Assembly: GCF_011764445.1 (NCBI RefSeq)
Contig: NZ_BLPG01000001.1
Span: 682,001 to 746,000 of the forward strand
Length of the DNA: 64,000 nucleotides
Origin: Phytohabitans rumicis
GTDB taxonomy: Bacteria > Actinomycetota > Actinomycetes > Mycobacteriales > Micromonosporaceae
Reading direction: 5' to 3'
This document shows, piece by piece, positions 37,956 through 45,794 of this stretch. Each line of letters begins with the position of its first letter. The stretch's first letter is position 1. Under the pieces are notes generated by a model that did no database searches, was not told the DNA's origin, and saw nothing but the letters and a program-made list of their open reading frames with translations. The position numbers were made by a program, and so were the translations under genes.

Positions 37956-39007
37956 GGCTACTACCGACACTCGTCGTTGGCGACGAGTTCATCCCCTCGG
38001 AAAGCTACCTCGACGCGTTCGCCGATGCCGCCGAGCCGCGGAGCATCCGAACCGTCCAGTGGGGCGGCACCAAGGCGCACCAACACGAGCTACAGCAGCT
38101 GATGGAGCGCGCCGGCGCCAACGCCGTCCCGGCACCGGCCGAGCTGCTCGACGCCGTACCAGGTGCCCAGGCGCTGTGCGTGCACTTCGCACCCGTCGGC
38201 GAGCAACTGCTCGAGGCGGCGACCGACCTGCGGCTGATCGCGGTCGCGCGCACGGGCCTGGAGAACATCGACGTCGCGGCCGCGACCAGACGCGGGATCG
38301 GTGTAGTCCCGGCGAACGGACGCAACGCCGGTGCCGTCGCCGAACTGCAGCTCGCCCTGATGCTGGCCGAGGCACGCAACGTCGCCCGAGCCGACGCCAG
38401 CATCAAATCCGGCCGCTGGCGCAAAGAGTTTCCCGGTACCCGCGTCGAAGTCGCCGGCCGCACCGTCGGCATGGTCGGCTTCGGCCACGTCGGACGGGCC
38501 TTCACCCAACGGCTCACCGGCTTCGAGTGCCGGATGCTCGCCTACGACCCGTACACCGCCGACGACGTACTGGCCCAGTACGGCGTCGAGCGAGCGGACA
38601 CCCTGGACCAGGTGTTCGCCGAGGGCGACTTCGTGCTCATCCAGGCCCGGCACACCGCGGAAACCGACCGCATGATCGGCGCCAAACAGCTGCGGCTGAT
38701 GCGCCCCACCGCGTACTTCATCAATGTCTCCCGCAGCCGGCTCGTCGACGAGGCCGCGCTGCTCGACGTTCTGGCCGAAGGGGCGATCGCTGGAGCCGGC
38801 CTCGACGTCTTCGACACCGAGCCACTCCCGGCCGACAGCCCGTGGCGCACGCTCGACAACACCACCCTCACCACCCACTTCGGCGGCGACACCGAAGACA
38901 CCAACCGCACCTCCGCCGCACTGGTGGCGCAGGCGGTGTTGGAGATGACCCGCACCGGCAGGGTGGCGCGCGCCGTCAACGCCGCACGGCTCGGCTGGGC
39001 GTCATGA
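37952..39007 (+). CDS. D-2-hydroxyacid dehydrogenase family protein
   Basis: NAD-dependent 2-hydroxyacid dehydrogenase of 351 residues. The split catalytic domain surrounds a Rossmann domain with GFGHVGRAF (about 173-181). The catalytic Arg is expected near IQARHTAETD, and the Glu/His region is GLDVFDTEPLP to TTHFGGDT. The family includes phosphoglycerate and glyoxylate/hydroxypyruvate reductases. In this operon it could oxidise or reduce a sugar acid or a by-product of ketose breakdown, but no substrate is evident. The GTG 37952 start overlaps the permease stop and the stop overlaps the FGGY kinase start. Such a dehydrogenase between permeases and kinases is an unusual component. Confidence 0.88.
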   Translation: MRLLPTLVVGDEFIPSESYLDAFADAAEPRSIRTVQWGGTKAHQHELQQLMERAGANAVPAPAELLDAVPGAQALCVHFAPVGEQLLEAATDLRLIAVARTGLENIDVAAATRRGIGVVPANGRNAGAVAELQLALMLAEARNVARADASIKSGRWRKEFPGTRVEVAGRTVGMVGFGHVGRAFTQRLTGFECRMLAYDPYTADDVLAQYGVERADTLDQVFAEGDFVLIQARHTAETDRMIGAKQLRLMRPTAYFINVSRSRLVDEAALLDVLAEGAIAGAGLDVFDTEPLPADSPWRTLDNTTLTTHFGGDTEDTNRTSAALVAQAVLEMTRTGRVARAVNAARLGWAS

Positions 39008-40485
39008 CCGGCTACCTGCTCGGCATCGACGCCGGACAGACGGTCACCAAGGCGGCGTTGTTCGACACCAACGGGCACGAGATAGCGGTCGCGTCCGCCG
39101 AAACCCGCACGACGTCACCCGCGCCGCGGTGGCAGGAACGCGACATGAACGAGGCGTGGACACAGACCGCCGAAGCCATCCGTCGCTGCCTGGACAACGC
39201 CGCCGTCGACACCACCTCGGTGCGAGGCGTCGGCGTCTGTGCCCACGGCGACGGGCTGTACCTCGTCGACGCGGACCTGCGGCCGGTGCGCCCCGCCATC
39301 CTCGCCACCGACTCGCGCGCACAGCGCTACGCCGACAGATATCGACACGACGATGCCTTGTTGCGCCTTACCGGCCAAGCGCCGGCGCCATACAACCCGG
39401 CACCGATGCTGGCGTGGCTGCGCGACCACGAACCGCAGGCGCTACGGCGCGCCCGGTGGACATTGTTCTGCAAGGACTGGATCCGACTACGGCTGACCGG
39501 CGAGGTCGCCACGGATCCCAGCGACGCGAGCGCTTTCTGCACCGATCTGCACACCCAGACCTGGTCGAGACACGCGCTGCGGGTATTCGGACTGTCCGAC
39601 ATGGAGCCTCTGCTGCCGGTCATCGCGCCAAGCGCGGCACAGGTCGGCGCGGTGACGCCAGCCGCCGCGCAGCAGACCGGGCTCGCCGCCGGCACGCCGG
39701 TCGTGACCGGAGCCCACGACGTCGACGCCGCCGCGCTGGGCATCGGCGCGGCAGAGGCGGGAACGCTCAGCATGGTCCTGGGCACGTTCAGCATCAACCA
39801 GGTCGTCGCCGACACCCCGGTCACTGACCCGCGTTGGCAGGCCCGTCCATTCCTGCGCCCAGCCCAATGGCTGCACATGTCCACGTCCCCCAGCGGAGCG
39901 TCCAATCTGGAATGGGCCGTGCGCCAGTGGGGACCGTTGGACGCGGACGGCGCACCCGCCTACGAGTCGGCCATCGCGGAGGCCGTCGCCGCCCGGCACA
40001 GCCCCACATACCTGCCGTTCCTGTACGGGGCGCCGTACGGCGTGGGCGTCAGCGCCGCGTTCACCGGGGTGCGTGGCTGGCACACCCGGGGCGACCTGCT
40101 GCGCGGCGTCCTGGAAGGTGTGGTCTTCAACCATCGCTGGCATGTCGACGCGCTGGCCGACAGCTTCGACGTCCGCTCCCGCCCCGCGCGCGTGTGTGGC
40201 GGCGGCGCCCGTAGTGCCGCGTGGACCCAGATGCTCGCCGACGCCTTGGACACGAGCATCGAGGTCACCGACGCGGCCGAGGCGGGAGCACGTGGTGCCG
40301 CCCTGCTCGCCGGCGTCGGCGCCGGCGTTTTCGGCGGCCTGGACGACGCGGTGGCCAGGTCCGTACGGGTCATTCGCAGCCACACCCCCAATCCCGACGA
40401 GACGGCGCGGCTCGAGGCGGGATACGCCCGCTACCGCCGGGTGGTTGACGCCCTCGCCGACCTAGAAACCGAGGAGGACTCGTGA
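39004..40485 (+). CDS. FGGY-family carbohydrate kinase
   Basis: Kinase of 493 residues with two actin-like ATPase domains. The N-terminal phosphate-binding loop is YLLGIDAGQTVTKAALFD (3-20), the substrate-side segment is GVCAHGDGLYLVDADLRPVRPAILATDSRA, and the C-terminal domain has ADENOSINE-type motifs GGGARSAAWTQMLADAL and EAGARGAALLAG. FGGY enzymes phosphorylate ketoses, polyols or deoxysugars such as xylulose, fuculose or erythritol. The exact sugar cannot be told from the sequence. The ATG 39004 start overlaps the previous stop (ATGA) and the stop overlaps the aldolase GTG. It presumably performs the first phosphorylation after uptake. Confidence 0.92.
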   Translation: MTGYLLGIDAGQTVTKAALFDTNGHEIAVASAETRTTSPAPRWQERDMNEAWTQTAEAIRRCLDNAAVDTTSVRGVGVCAHGDGLYLVDADLRPVRPAILATDSRAQRYADRYRHDDALLRLTGQAPAPYNPAPMLAWLRDHEPQALRRARWTLFCKDWIRLRLTGEVATDPSDASAFCTDLHTQTWSRHALRVFGLSDMEPLLPVIAPSAAQVGAVTPAAAQQTGLAAGTPVVTGAHDVDAAALGIGAAEAGTLSMVLGTFSINQVVADTPVTDPRWQARPFLRPAQWLHMSTSPSGASNLEWAVRQWGPLDADGAPAYESAIAEAVAARHSPTYLPFLYGAPYGVGVSAAFTGVRGWHTRGDLLRGVLEGVVFNHRWHVDALADSFDVRSRPARVCGGGARSAAWTQMLADALDTSIEVTDAAEAGARGAALLAGVGAGVFGGLDDAVARSVRVIRSHTPNPDETARLEAGYARYRRVVDALADLETEEDS

Positions 40486-41360
40486 GCCTGGTCAACCCCG
40501 GGACGCTGCTGACCGAGGCGGCCAGGACGGGCCGGGGAATCGGGGCGTTCAACGTGATCCAACTCGAGCACGCCGAGGCGTTCGTTGCGGCCGCCGAGGC
40601 GGTCGGCGTGCCGGTGATCCTGCAGATCAGCCAGAACGCCGTGGACTATCACGGCGCCCTGCGACCCCTCGCTGCGGCGACACTCGCCGTGGCCGGTGAG
40701 GCTTCGGTACCTGCCGTGGTGCACCTCGACCACGCCGAGCGGGCGGAACTGGTCGTTGAGGCGATCGCCTGTGGCATCGGCTCGGTCATGTTCGACGCGT
40801 CGCGGATGTCCTATGCGGACAATGTCGCGGCCACCGCGCAGGTCGTCGCCCGCTGCCACGCCGCCGGGGTCGCGGTCGAAGCGGAACTCGGCGAGATCGG
40901 AGGCAAGGACGGCGCACACGCCCCGGGGGCCCGTACGGACCCGCGGCAGGCGGCCGCCTTCGTCAATGACACCGGTGTGGACAGCCTCGCCGTCGCAGTC
41001 GGCACCTCCCACGCGATGACAACTCACGACGCCGTCGTCGACCTGGAACTGGTCGCGGCCTTGCGCGCCGCGGTGCCCGTACCCCTCGTGCTGCACGGCT
41101 CCTCCGGCCTGGACGACGCCGGCCTGACCGCCGTGGTGCGTGCCGGGATCACCAAGGTGAACGTGGGAACCCGCCTCAACGTCGCGATGACGCACGCCAT
41201 ACGTCGCGTCCTCGACGCCGACCCTGCCGTGGTCGACCCGCGCAAGTACCTGTCACCGGCACGCACGGCGATGACTGAGGAAGCCGCAATCGTGCTGCGC
41301 CGGCTGCGGTCAGGCGCCGGTGAGCTCCCGGGACACGTGCACGATCCTGCGGGTGACTGA
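40482..41360 (+). CDS. Class II fructose/tagatose-bisphosphate aldolase
   Basis: Zinc-dependent aldolase of 292 residues (FbaA/GatY/KbaY family). Visible metal and catalytic residues include the D/H pair in VVHLDHAE (about 79-86), E in EAELGEIGGKDG, H in AVGTSHAM and H in VLHGSSGLDD, which is followed by the phosphate-binding TKVNVGTRLN. It cleaves a ketose 1,6-bisphosphate to DHAP and an aldehyde phosphate. With PfkB and FGGY kinases it completes a plausible ketose route into glycolysis. The GTG 40482 start overlaps the kinase stop. It is the last gene of the operon, and its 3' end overlaps the convergent SDR remnant by 51 bp. Confidence 0.93.
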   Translation: MSLVNPGTLLTEAARTGRGIGAFNVIQLEHAEAFVAAAEAVGVPVILQISQNAVDYHGALRPLAAATLAVAGEASVPAVVHLDHAERAELVVEAIACGIGSVMFDASRMSYADNVAATAQVVARCHAAGVAVEAELGEIGGKDGAHAPGARTDPRQAAAFVNDTGVDSLAVAVGTSHAMTTHDAVVDLELVAALRAAVPVPLVLHGSSGLDDAGLTAVVRAGITKVNVGTRLNVAMTHAIRRVLDADPAVVDPRKYLSPARTAMTEEAAIVLRRLRSGAGELPGHVHDPAGD

Positions 41361-42055
41361 CTCGTCCAGGATGATGGGCGTGCGGTGCTCGAAGTCTCCG
41401 GGCTTTTCCCAGTAGGTCGCGGCCGGCCAGTCGTCGCGAATGCTGGCCTGGACGGGGTTGTGCGCGGACTGTTCGATGGAATTGAAGAACAGCGGGCCGA
41501 TGACGACGGAGACGGCCCGCATGTACGACGGCATGTGGCGCAGGATATCGGTCTTGGCGGCGCCGGCGTTCACGACCGCGGTACGCAGCCCCGGCTGGGT
41601 ACGTGTGAGGTGGGCGGCGTAGTGGAAGTTGCCCATCACCATCTGGTCACTCTGGCGCCTGAAGTTGAACGGCTCGAACCTGGGGAACAGGTCGAGGTCG
41701 ACGGTGGTGGCAAGGTCGATCTTGGCGGTCATCATGATGACCCGGCGATCCTGGGCGGGCCGTAGCCCGGGCAGCAGCAATTGGGTGAGGTGGTAGCGAC
41801 TCAGGTAGTTGACCGCGAAGTACAGGCTGAGCCCGTCCGCCGTCCGGAGGTCCTTGCCGGGCGTGTACACGCCGGCCGAGTGCAGGATGGCGTCGAAGTG
41901 GTCGTGTTCGTCCAGGACGCGTTTGGCGGCGTCTCGGACGCCGGTGTGGGTGGAGAGATCGACGGCGAGGAAGGTCGCCCGCTCCGCTGCGGTCCCGAAG
42001 GAGGACAGCGCAGGCCGATACCACTGTTTCCTCCGGTGATCAGAACCGATTTCAC
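41310..42055 (-). pseudogene. Short-chain dehydrogenase pseudogene (internal deletion)
   Basis: The start GTG 42055, with AAGGAGA upstream and a GTGA overlap with the MarR stop, opens a proper SDR N-terminus: MKSVLITGGNSGIGL. The frame is then lost at about 42,013. The remaining SDR body continues in another frame from ALSSFGTAAERATFLAVDLS through LHSAGVYTPG and FAVNYLSRYHLTQLLLP to the C-terminus. About 20 residues between GIGL and ALSS appear deleted, so one base does not repair it. The usual catalytic Tyr-Lys region is also hard to place. It was originally a MarR-controlled, translationally coupled oxidoreductase. Confidence 0.75.
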
Positions 42056-42564
42056 TGTTCTCCTTGCGAGTCGCGACTGCTTTGTATCCGAGCCAGAAGT
42101 TCGGGGTCGATGGCTTGCAGGATGCGCTGGCCGATGGCACCCATCTGCCGTTGTTGCGCCTTGGTCAGCGGGTCGAAGACCAGGCGGCGGACCTCGTTGA
42201 CGTGTCCGGGCGCGCTGGTAACGACCTTGTCCCAGCCGTCGTCGGTGAGGATGGCCAACGTGTAGCGGCCGTCGATCGGATCCGGTGTACGCCGTACCCA
42301 GCCGCGCCGCTCAAGCTTGATCACGACGTTGGACAGCCGGCCCAGGCTGCTGGCGGTGGCGTCCGCCAGATCGCTCATCCGCTGGGTACGGTCCGGCACC
42401 ATGGACAGCGCAGCGAGCACCAGGTAGTCGAACTGGCTGATGTTCGCGTCCCGCTGCATCTGCGCCTCCAGCGCCGCCGGCAGCCGGATCAGCATGTAGG
42501 CGAACGCGAACCAGCTCTGCTGCTCCTCGCCGTCGAGCCAACGAGGTTCTTCAAGGTCGTCCAT
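42052..42564 (-). CDS. MarR-family transcriptional regulator
   Basis: Winged-helix regulator of 170 residues. Dimerisation helices (LIRLPAALEAQMQRDANISQ) precede the DNA-binding domain with FDYLVLAALS, MSDLADATASSLGRLSNVVIKLERRGWVRR (about 75-104) and the wing DPIDGRYTLAILTDDG. Start ATG 42564. Upstream lie four 16-bp palindrome-like sites, the nearest 14 bp from the start codon, indicating autoregulation and control of the plus-strand SDR gene at 42910. Its stop overlaps the broken SDR gene. MarR proteins typically release DNA when bound by phenolic or oxidant ligands (family knowledge). Confidence 0.93.
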   Translation of the reverse strand: MDDLEEPRWLDGEEQQSWFAFAYMLIRLPAALEAQMQRDANISQFDYLVLAALSMVPDRTQRMSDLADATASSLGRLSNVVIKLERRGWVRRTPDPIDGRYTLAILTDDGWDKVVTSAPGHVNEVRRLVFDPLTKAQQRQMGAIGQRILQAIDPELLARIQSSRDSQGEQ

Positions 42565-42577
42565 GGTGGCCAGCTTA

Positions 42578-42749
42578 GTTACAAGCTTGAAGTGATCGGC
42601 GGAGGTGAGCTATCTCGGCCGAGGGCACGGGCTATGCGGTGAACGAGCCTGTCGGCTTCCTCTCACTACTCAAAGCTTTGAGTCACCGTAGCAGCAGATT
42701 ACTCTAAGCTACAAGTGATCGGCGGCTCGGGTTACTCCAAGCTTGTAGT
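42578..42749. promoter_or_regulatory. Four MarR-type operator palindromes
   Basis: Four 16-bp sites fit ACTnCAAGCTTGnAGT: 42578-42593 (GTTACAAGCTTGAAGT), 42668-42683 (ACTCAAAGCTTTGAGT, a perfect palindrome), 42701-42716 (ACTCTAAGCTACAAGT, degenerate) and 42734-42749 (ACTCCAAGCTTGTAGT). The last three are exactly 33 bp apart centre to centre, about three helical turns. The first flanks the marR start and the last precedes the MarR remnant and the plus-strand SDR gene. Confidence 0.7.
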
Positions 42750-42750
42750 T

Positions 42751-42870
42751 ATGGTGGTGGGATGGACGACCCCGGTGGAGCCCTTGCCCAAGGACCTGGA
42801 ACGACAAATGGGCGTCATCAGCCAGCGAATCCTGCGAGCCATCGACCCGAGCTGGCCGCCGCCCACCTGA
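42751..42870 (+). pseudogene. MarR C-terminal remnant
   Basis: A 39-codon open stretch starting ATG 42751 right after the fourth operator. It reads EPLPKDLERQMGVISQRILR then AIDPSWPPPT, and closely matches the C-terminal helix of the neighbouring MarR (PLTKAQQRQMGAIGQRILQA). This suggests a second MarR gene, once transcribed rightward, that lost its DNA-binding domain by deletion. Translation is conceivable but function is unlikely. Confidence 0.55.
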
Positions 42871-42909
42871 TCACTTCCGACCGAACGAACACCAACCAAA
42901 GGAGTGACA

Positions 42910-43578
42910 ATGCCCACGATCGCCATCGTTGGCGCCGGTCCCGGACTGGGCGCCTCGATCGCCAAGACCTTTGGCGGCCACGGCTTCCAGGTCGCCCTGA
43001 TCGCCCGGAGCAAGGACAAACTCGAGGCCCTCGCCGCTGAGCTGGGCGAGTCCGGGATCAGCGCGGCCGGCTTCCCGGCCGACGTTTCCGACCGGCTGGC
43101 GCTGAGCACCGCGCTGGGAAACGCCGCCGCGCAGTTCGGCACCATCGACGTGCTGGAGTTCTCCCCGTACGGCGGCCTGGTTCCGGTCTACCCGCAGGAG
43201 ATGACCGTCGACAACCTCCGCCCCCAGATCGAAGAAAGCCTCTACGGGGCGGTGACCGCCGTCAACGCGGTCCTGCCGGCCATGATCGAGGCCGGCACCG
43301 GGACACTGCTGTTCACCACAGGCGGCGGCGCGATCAATCCGTACCCGATGTTGGCGACGACCAACGCCGCGCACGCTGCCCTGCGTAACTGGGTGTTCAA
43401 TCTCAACGGCGTGCTCGCCGACAAGGGCATCCACGCCGCCAACGTCGCCATCAACGTCTTCATCGGAGCCCAGCCGCCGTCCGAAGGTATCCCGTACGCC
43501 GCGCCGGACGACCTCGCCCAGATCTACTGGAACCTGCACGTCGACCGCGACCAGGCCGAGGTTGTGGTCACCGGGTAA
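42910..43578 (+). CDS. SDR-like oxidoreductase lacking the YxxxK pair
   Basis: Rossmann-fold protein of 222 residues with the SDR-type cofactor loop GAGPGLG (8-14), followed by IARSKDKLEALAAEL and DVSDRLALSTAL. The region where Ser-Tyr-Lys normally sits reads TTGGGAINPYPMLATTNAAHAALRNW: the Tyr-x-x-x-Lys is replaced by TTNAAH. It is thus an atypical SDR that may act differently or mainly bind NADP. The start is ATG 42910 with AAAGGAG upstream. Located downstream of the MarR operators, so it is a likely MarR target. A strong terminator follows. Confidence 0.85.
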   Translation: MPTIAIVGAGPGLGASIAKTFGGHGFQVALIARSKDKLEALAAELGESGISAAGFPADVSDRLALSTALGNAAAQFGTIDVLEFSPYGGLVPVYPQEMTVDNLRPQIEESLYGAVTAVNAVLPAMIEAGTGTLLFTTGGGAINPYPMLATTNAAHAALRNWVFNLNGVLADKGIHAANVAINVFIGAQPPSEGIPYAAPDDLAQIYWNLHVDRDQAEVVVTG

Positions 43579-43601
43579 CCAGAGGCTTCGCTCACCCCTC
43601 A

Positions 43602-43632
43602 GGGGCCGCCGCCCTGCCCCGGCGGCGGCCCC
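43602..43632 (+). terminator. Strong GC-rich terminator hairpin
   Basis: A perfect 12-bp stem (GGGGCCGCCGCC at 43602-43613 and its complement at 43621-43632) with a seven-base loop, 23 bp after the SDR stop codon. Confidence 0.85.
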
Positions 43633-43822
43633 TACCCAACCGTGGCCGGCGGTTGACAGGTGGTGGTCCGGCACGCCGGCCGTACATCTGGCGATGTAGC
43701 CGGGTCAGCCCCCAGTCAGCGTCGCGACGGCACCCGATTCGCCCTGCAGCAGGTCGTGCCGGACAGCTCCGCTTTCTACCGTGAGAATTGACCAACACAG
43801 ACCCGTGAGGACCAGGAACCCG

Positions 43823-45019
43823 ATGATCGAAGCGCATGCGCCGCAGCGGCGGCGCGGGCTGCCAGCCCTGGCGTGGCGGGTCTGCGTGCGGCACCCGCTG
43901 CTGGTGGACGCGGCGATCGCGGGGCTGCTGCTGGTGCCCGGCGGGGACACGCTAGGACACCAGATCGCCGAGCGTCCAGTACTGCTTCCACTGCTGGCGG
44001 GCTTGGTGGTGCCATTGGTGTGGCGACGACGGGCGCCGCTGACGGTGTTCGCCGCGATCGCGGCCGCCGCGTCCGTGCAGTGGCTACTGGCGATCTACCC
44101 GATGCCCGCCAACGTCGCCCTGCTGGTCGCCCTGTACACCGTCGCCGTCCACCGGACCCGGCGCCAGACGCTGCTGGCCGGCGCCGTCCTGGGGCTGGGC
44201 ATCCTGCTCGTCTGTCTGCGGTGGGCGCCCTTGGACAAGGTCCTGCACAGCTTCGTCGCGTTGGGCGCGATGGCGGTGGCCGTCGCCGTAGCCGGCGTCA
44301 ACATCCAAACCCGGCGCGCCTACCTGGCCTCACTGGAGGACCGGGCCCAGCGCCTGGAACGCGAACGCGACCAACAAGCCCAGCTCGCGATCGCCGGAGA
44401 ACGGTCCCGGATCGCCCGCGAACTGCACGACATCGTCACGCACAACATCTCCGTCATGGTCGCCCTTGCCGACGCGGCCGTCTTCGCCCAGCAACGTGCC
44501 CCCGTCAAGGCCACCGCCGCACTGCGCCAGATAGCCGGCACCGGCCGCCAGGCCCTCACCGACATGCGCCGCTTCCTCGGCCTGCTGCGCCACGACGAAC
44601 CCGATGCCCTGCGGCACCCCATGCCGGGCATCGCCCAACTGGAAGCCCTGGCCGACCACGTGCGCGCGGCCGGCGTGCCGGTCCGCCTCGACATCGCCGG
44701 CGACATGGCCGCGCTGCCCGCCGCCGCCGAGCTCACCGTGTACCGCCTCATTCAGGAGGCGCTCACCAACACCCTCAAACACACACCCGCCGGCACCTCA
44801 GCGACGGTACGGGTGCACCGCACCGCTAGCGCGATCGCCGTGAGCGTGACCGACGACGGACCACCCGTCCGCGCAGCGGTTGCGGCCGCTGGTGGCCACG
44901 GTATCCACGGCATGCGCGAGCGCACCGCGGCCTACGGTGGACAGTTGGAAGCCGGCCCGAATCCGCACGGAGGATGGCGCGTAACGGCGTTGCTCGACTT
45001 GACCGGAGCGCGGGTATGA
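43823..45019 (+). CDS. NarL/DesK-type sensor histidine kinase
   Basis: Membrane-bound kinase of 398 residues. Four or five N-terminal helices (about 25-160) precede a coiled segment (YLASLEDRAQRLERERDQQ), HisKA_3 with phospho-acceptor H202 in ARELHDIVTHNIS, and a HATPase domain (EALTNTLKHTP, VTDDGPP and GHGIHGMRERTAAYGG). The short loops between helices suggest membrane or intramembrane sensing. The start is ATG 43823 after an AGGACCAGGA stretch. The stop overlaps the response regulator start (ATGA), forming a two-component pair that probably controls the MMPL transporter downstream. Stimulus unknown. Confidence 0.94.
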   Translation: MIEAHAPQRRRGLPALAWRVCVRHPLLVDAAIAGLLLVPGGDTLGHQIAERPVLLPLLAGLVVPLVWRRRAPLTVFAAIAAAASVQWLLAIYPMPANVALLVALYTVAVHRTRRQTLLAGAVLGLGILLVCLRWAPLDKVLHSFVALGAMAVAVAVAGVNIQTRRAYLASLEDRAQRLERERDQQAQLAIAGERSRIARELHDIVTHNISVMVALADAAVFAQQRAPVKATAALRQIAGTGRQALTDMRRFLGLLRHDEPDALRHPMPGIAQLEALADHVRAAGVPVRLDIAGDMAALPAAAELTVYRLIQEALTNTLKHTPAGTSATVRVHRTASAIAVSVTDDGPPVRAAVAAAGGHGIHGMRERTAAYGGQLEAGPNPHGGWRVTALLDLTGARV

Positions 45020-45708
45020 CCCCGATTCGGGTGCTGCTGGCCGACGACGAACCGCTGCTGCGGATGGCGTTCACGATGGTCCTGGAAACCCAACCAGACA
45101 TGACGCCGGTCGGCGAAGCCGGCGACGGCGCCACCGCGGTCCGCCTGGCCCGGCAACTGCGACCCGACGTCGTCCTCATGGACGTCCGCATGCCAGGCAT
45201 GGACGGCATCGAAGCCACCGCGTCCATCGTGGCCGACCACCCGAACACCCGCGTGCTGATCCTGACCACCTTCGACCTGGACGAGTACGCCTTCGCCGGG
45301 CTGAAAGCCGGCGCGTCCGGATTCCTGCTCAAGAACGCGCTGCCGGAGGAACTGCTCTCCGCGATCCGCTGCGTCGCGGCCGGCGACGCCGTTGTCGCAC
45401 CTCGCATCACCCGCCGGCTGCTGGAAGCCTTCGCCCATCAGCTCCCCGGCCCGAACGGCACCGCCGACGGGCCGGATCCCCGCCTGGACCGGCTGACCAC
45501 CCGCGAACGCGAGGTGCTGATCGAGATGGCCGGCGGCCTGTCGAACACCGAAATCGCCGCCACCATGCATTTGGCCGAGGCCACCGTGAAGACCCACGTC
45601 AGCCGAATCCTGGTCAAGCTCGAACTACGAGACCGGGCCCAGGCCGTCGTCTTCGCCTACGAAACCGGTGTGGTGCACGCCAACGGCGGGCGCGCACCGA
45701 CGACCTGA
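45016..45708 (+). CDS. NarL-family response regulator
   Basis: DNA-binding regulator of 230 residues. The receiver domain (1-120) has the acidic pocket D10/D11, phospho-acceptor D56 in VLMDVRMPGMDG and K106 in GFLLKN. The C-terminal LuxR-type HTH contains LTTREREVLIEMAGGLSNTEIAATMHLAEATVKTHVSRILVKL (about 162-204). ATG 45016 is within the kinase stop. It partners the kinase and lies 86 bp upstream of the MMPL gene, the likely target by position. Confidence 0.95.
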   Translation: MTPIRVLLADDEPLLRMAFTMVLETQPDMTPVGEAGDGATAVRLARQLRPDVVLMDVRMPGMDGIEATASIVADHPNTRVLILTTFDLDEYAFAGLKAGASGFLLKNALPEELLSAIRCVAAGDAVVAPRITRRLLEAFAHQLPGPNGTADGPDPRLDRLTTREREVLIEMAGGLSNTEIAATMHLAEATVKTHVSRILVKLELRDRAQAVVFAYETGVVHANGGRAPTT

Positions 45709-45794
45709 AACAACTGACAGCCGATAACCGCAACCGTTCACCATCCAGAGTGGACGGACGATGTCGCACACTCTCGAACAGGAGACAACCTCTC

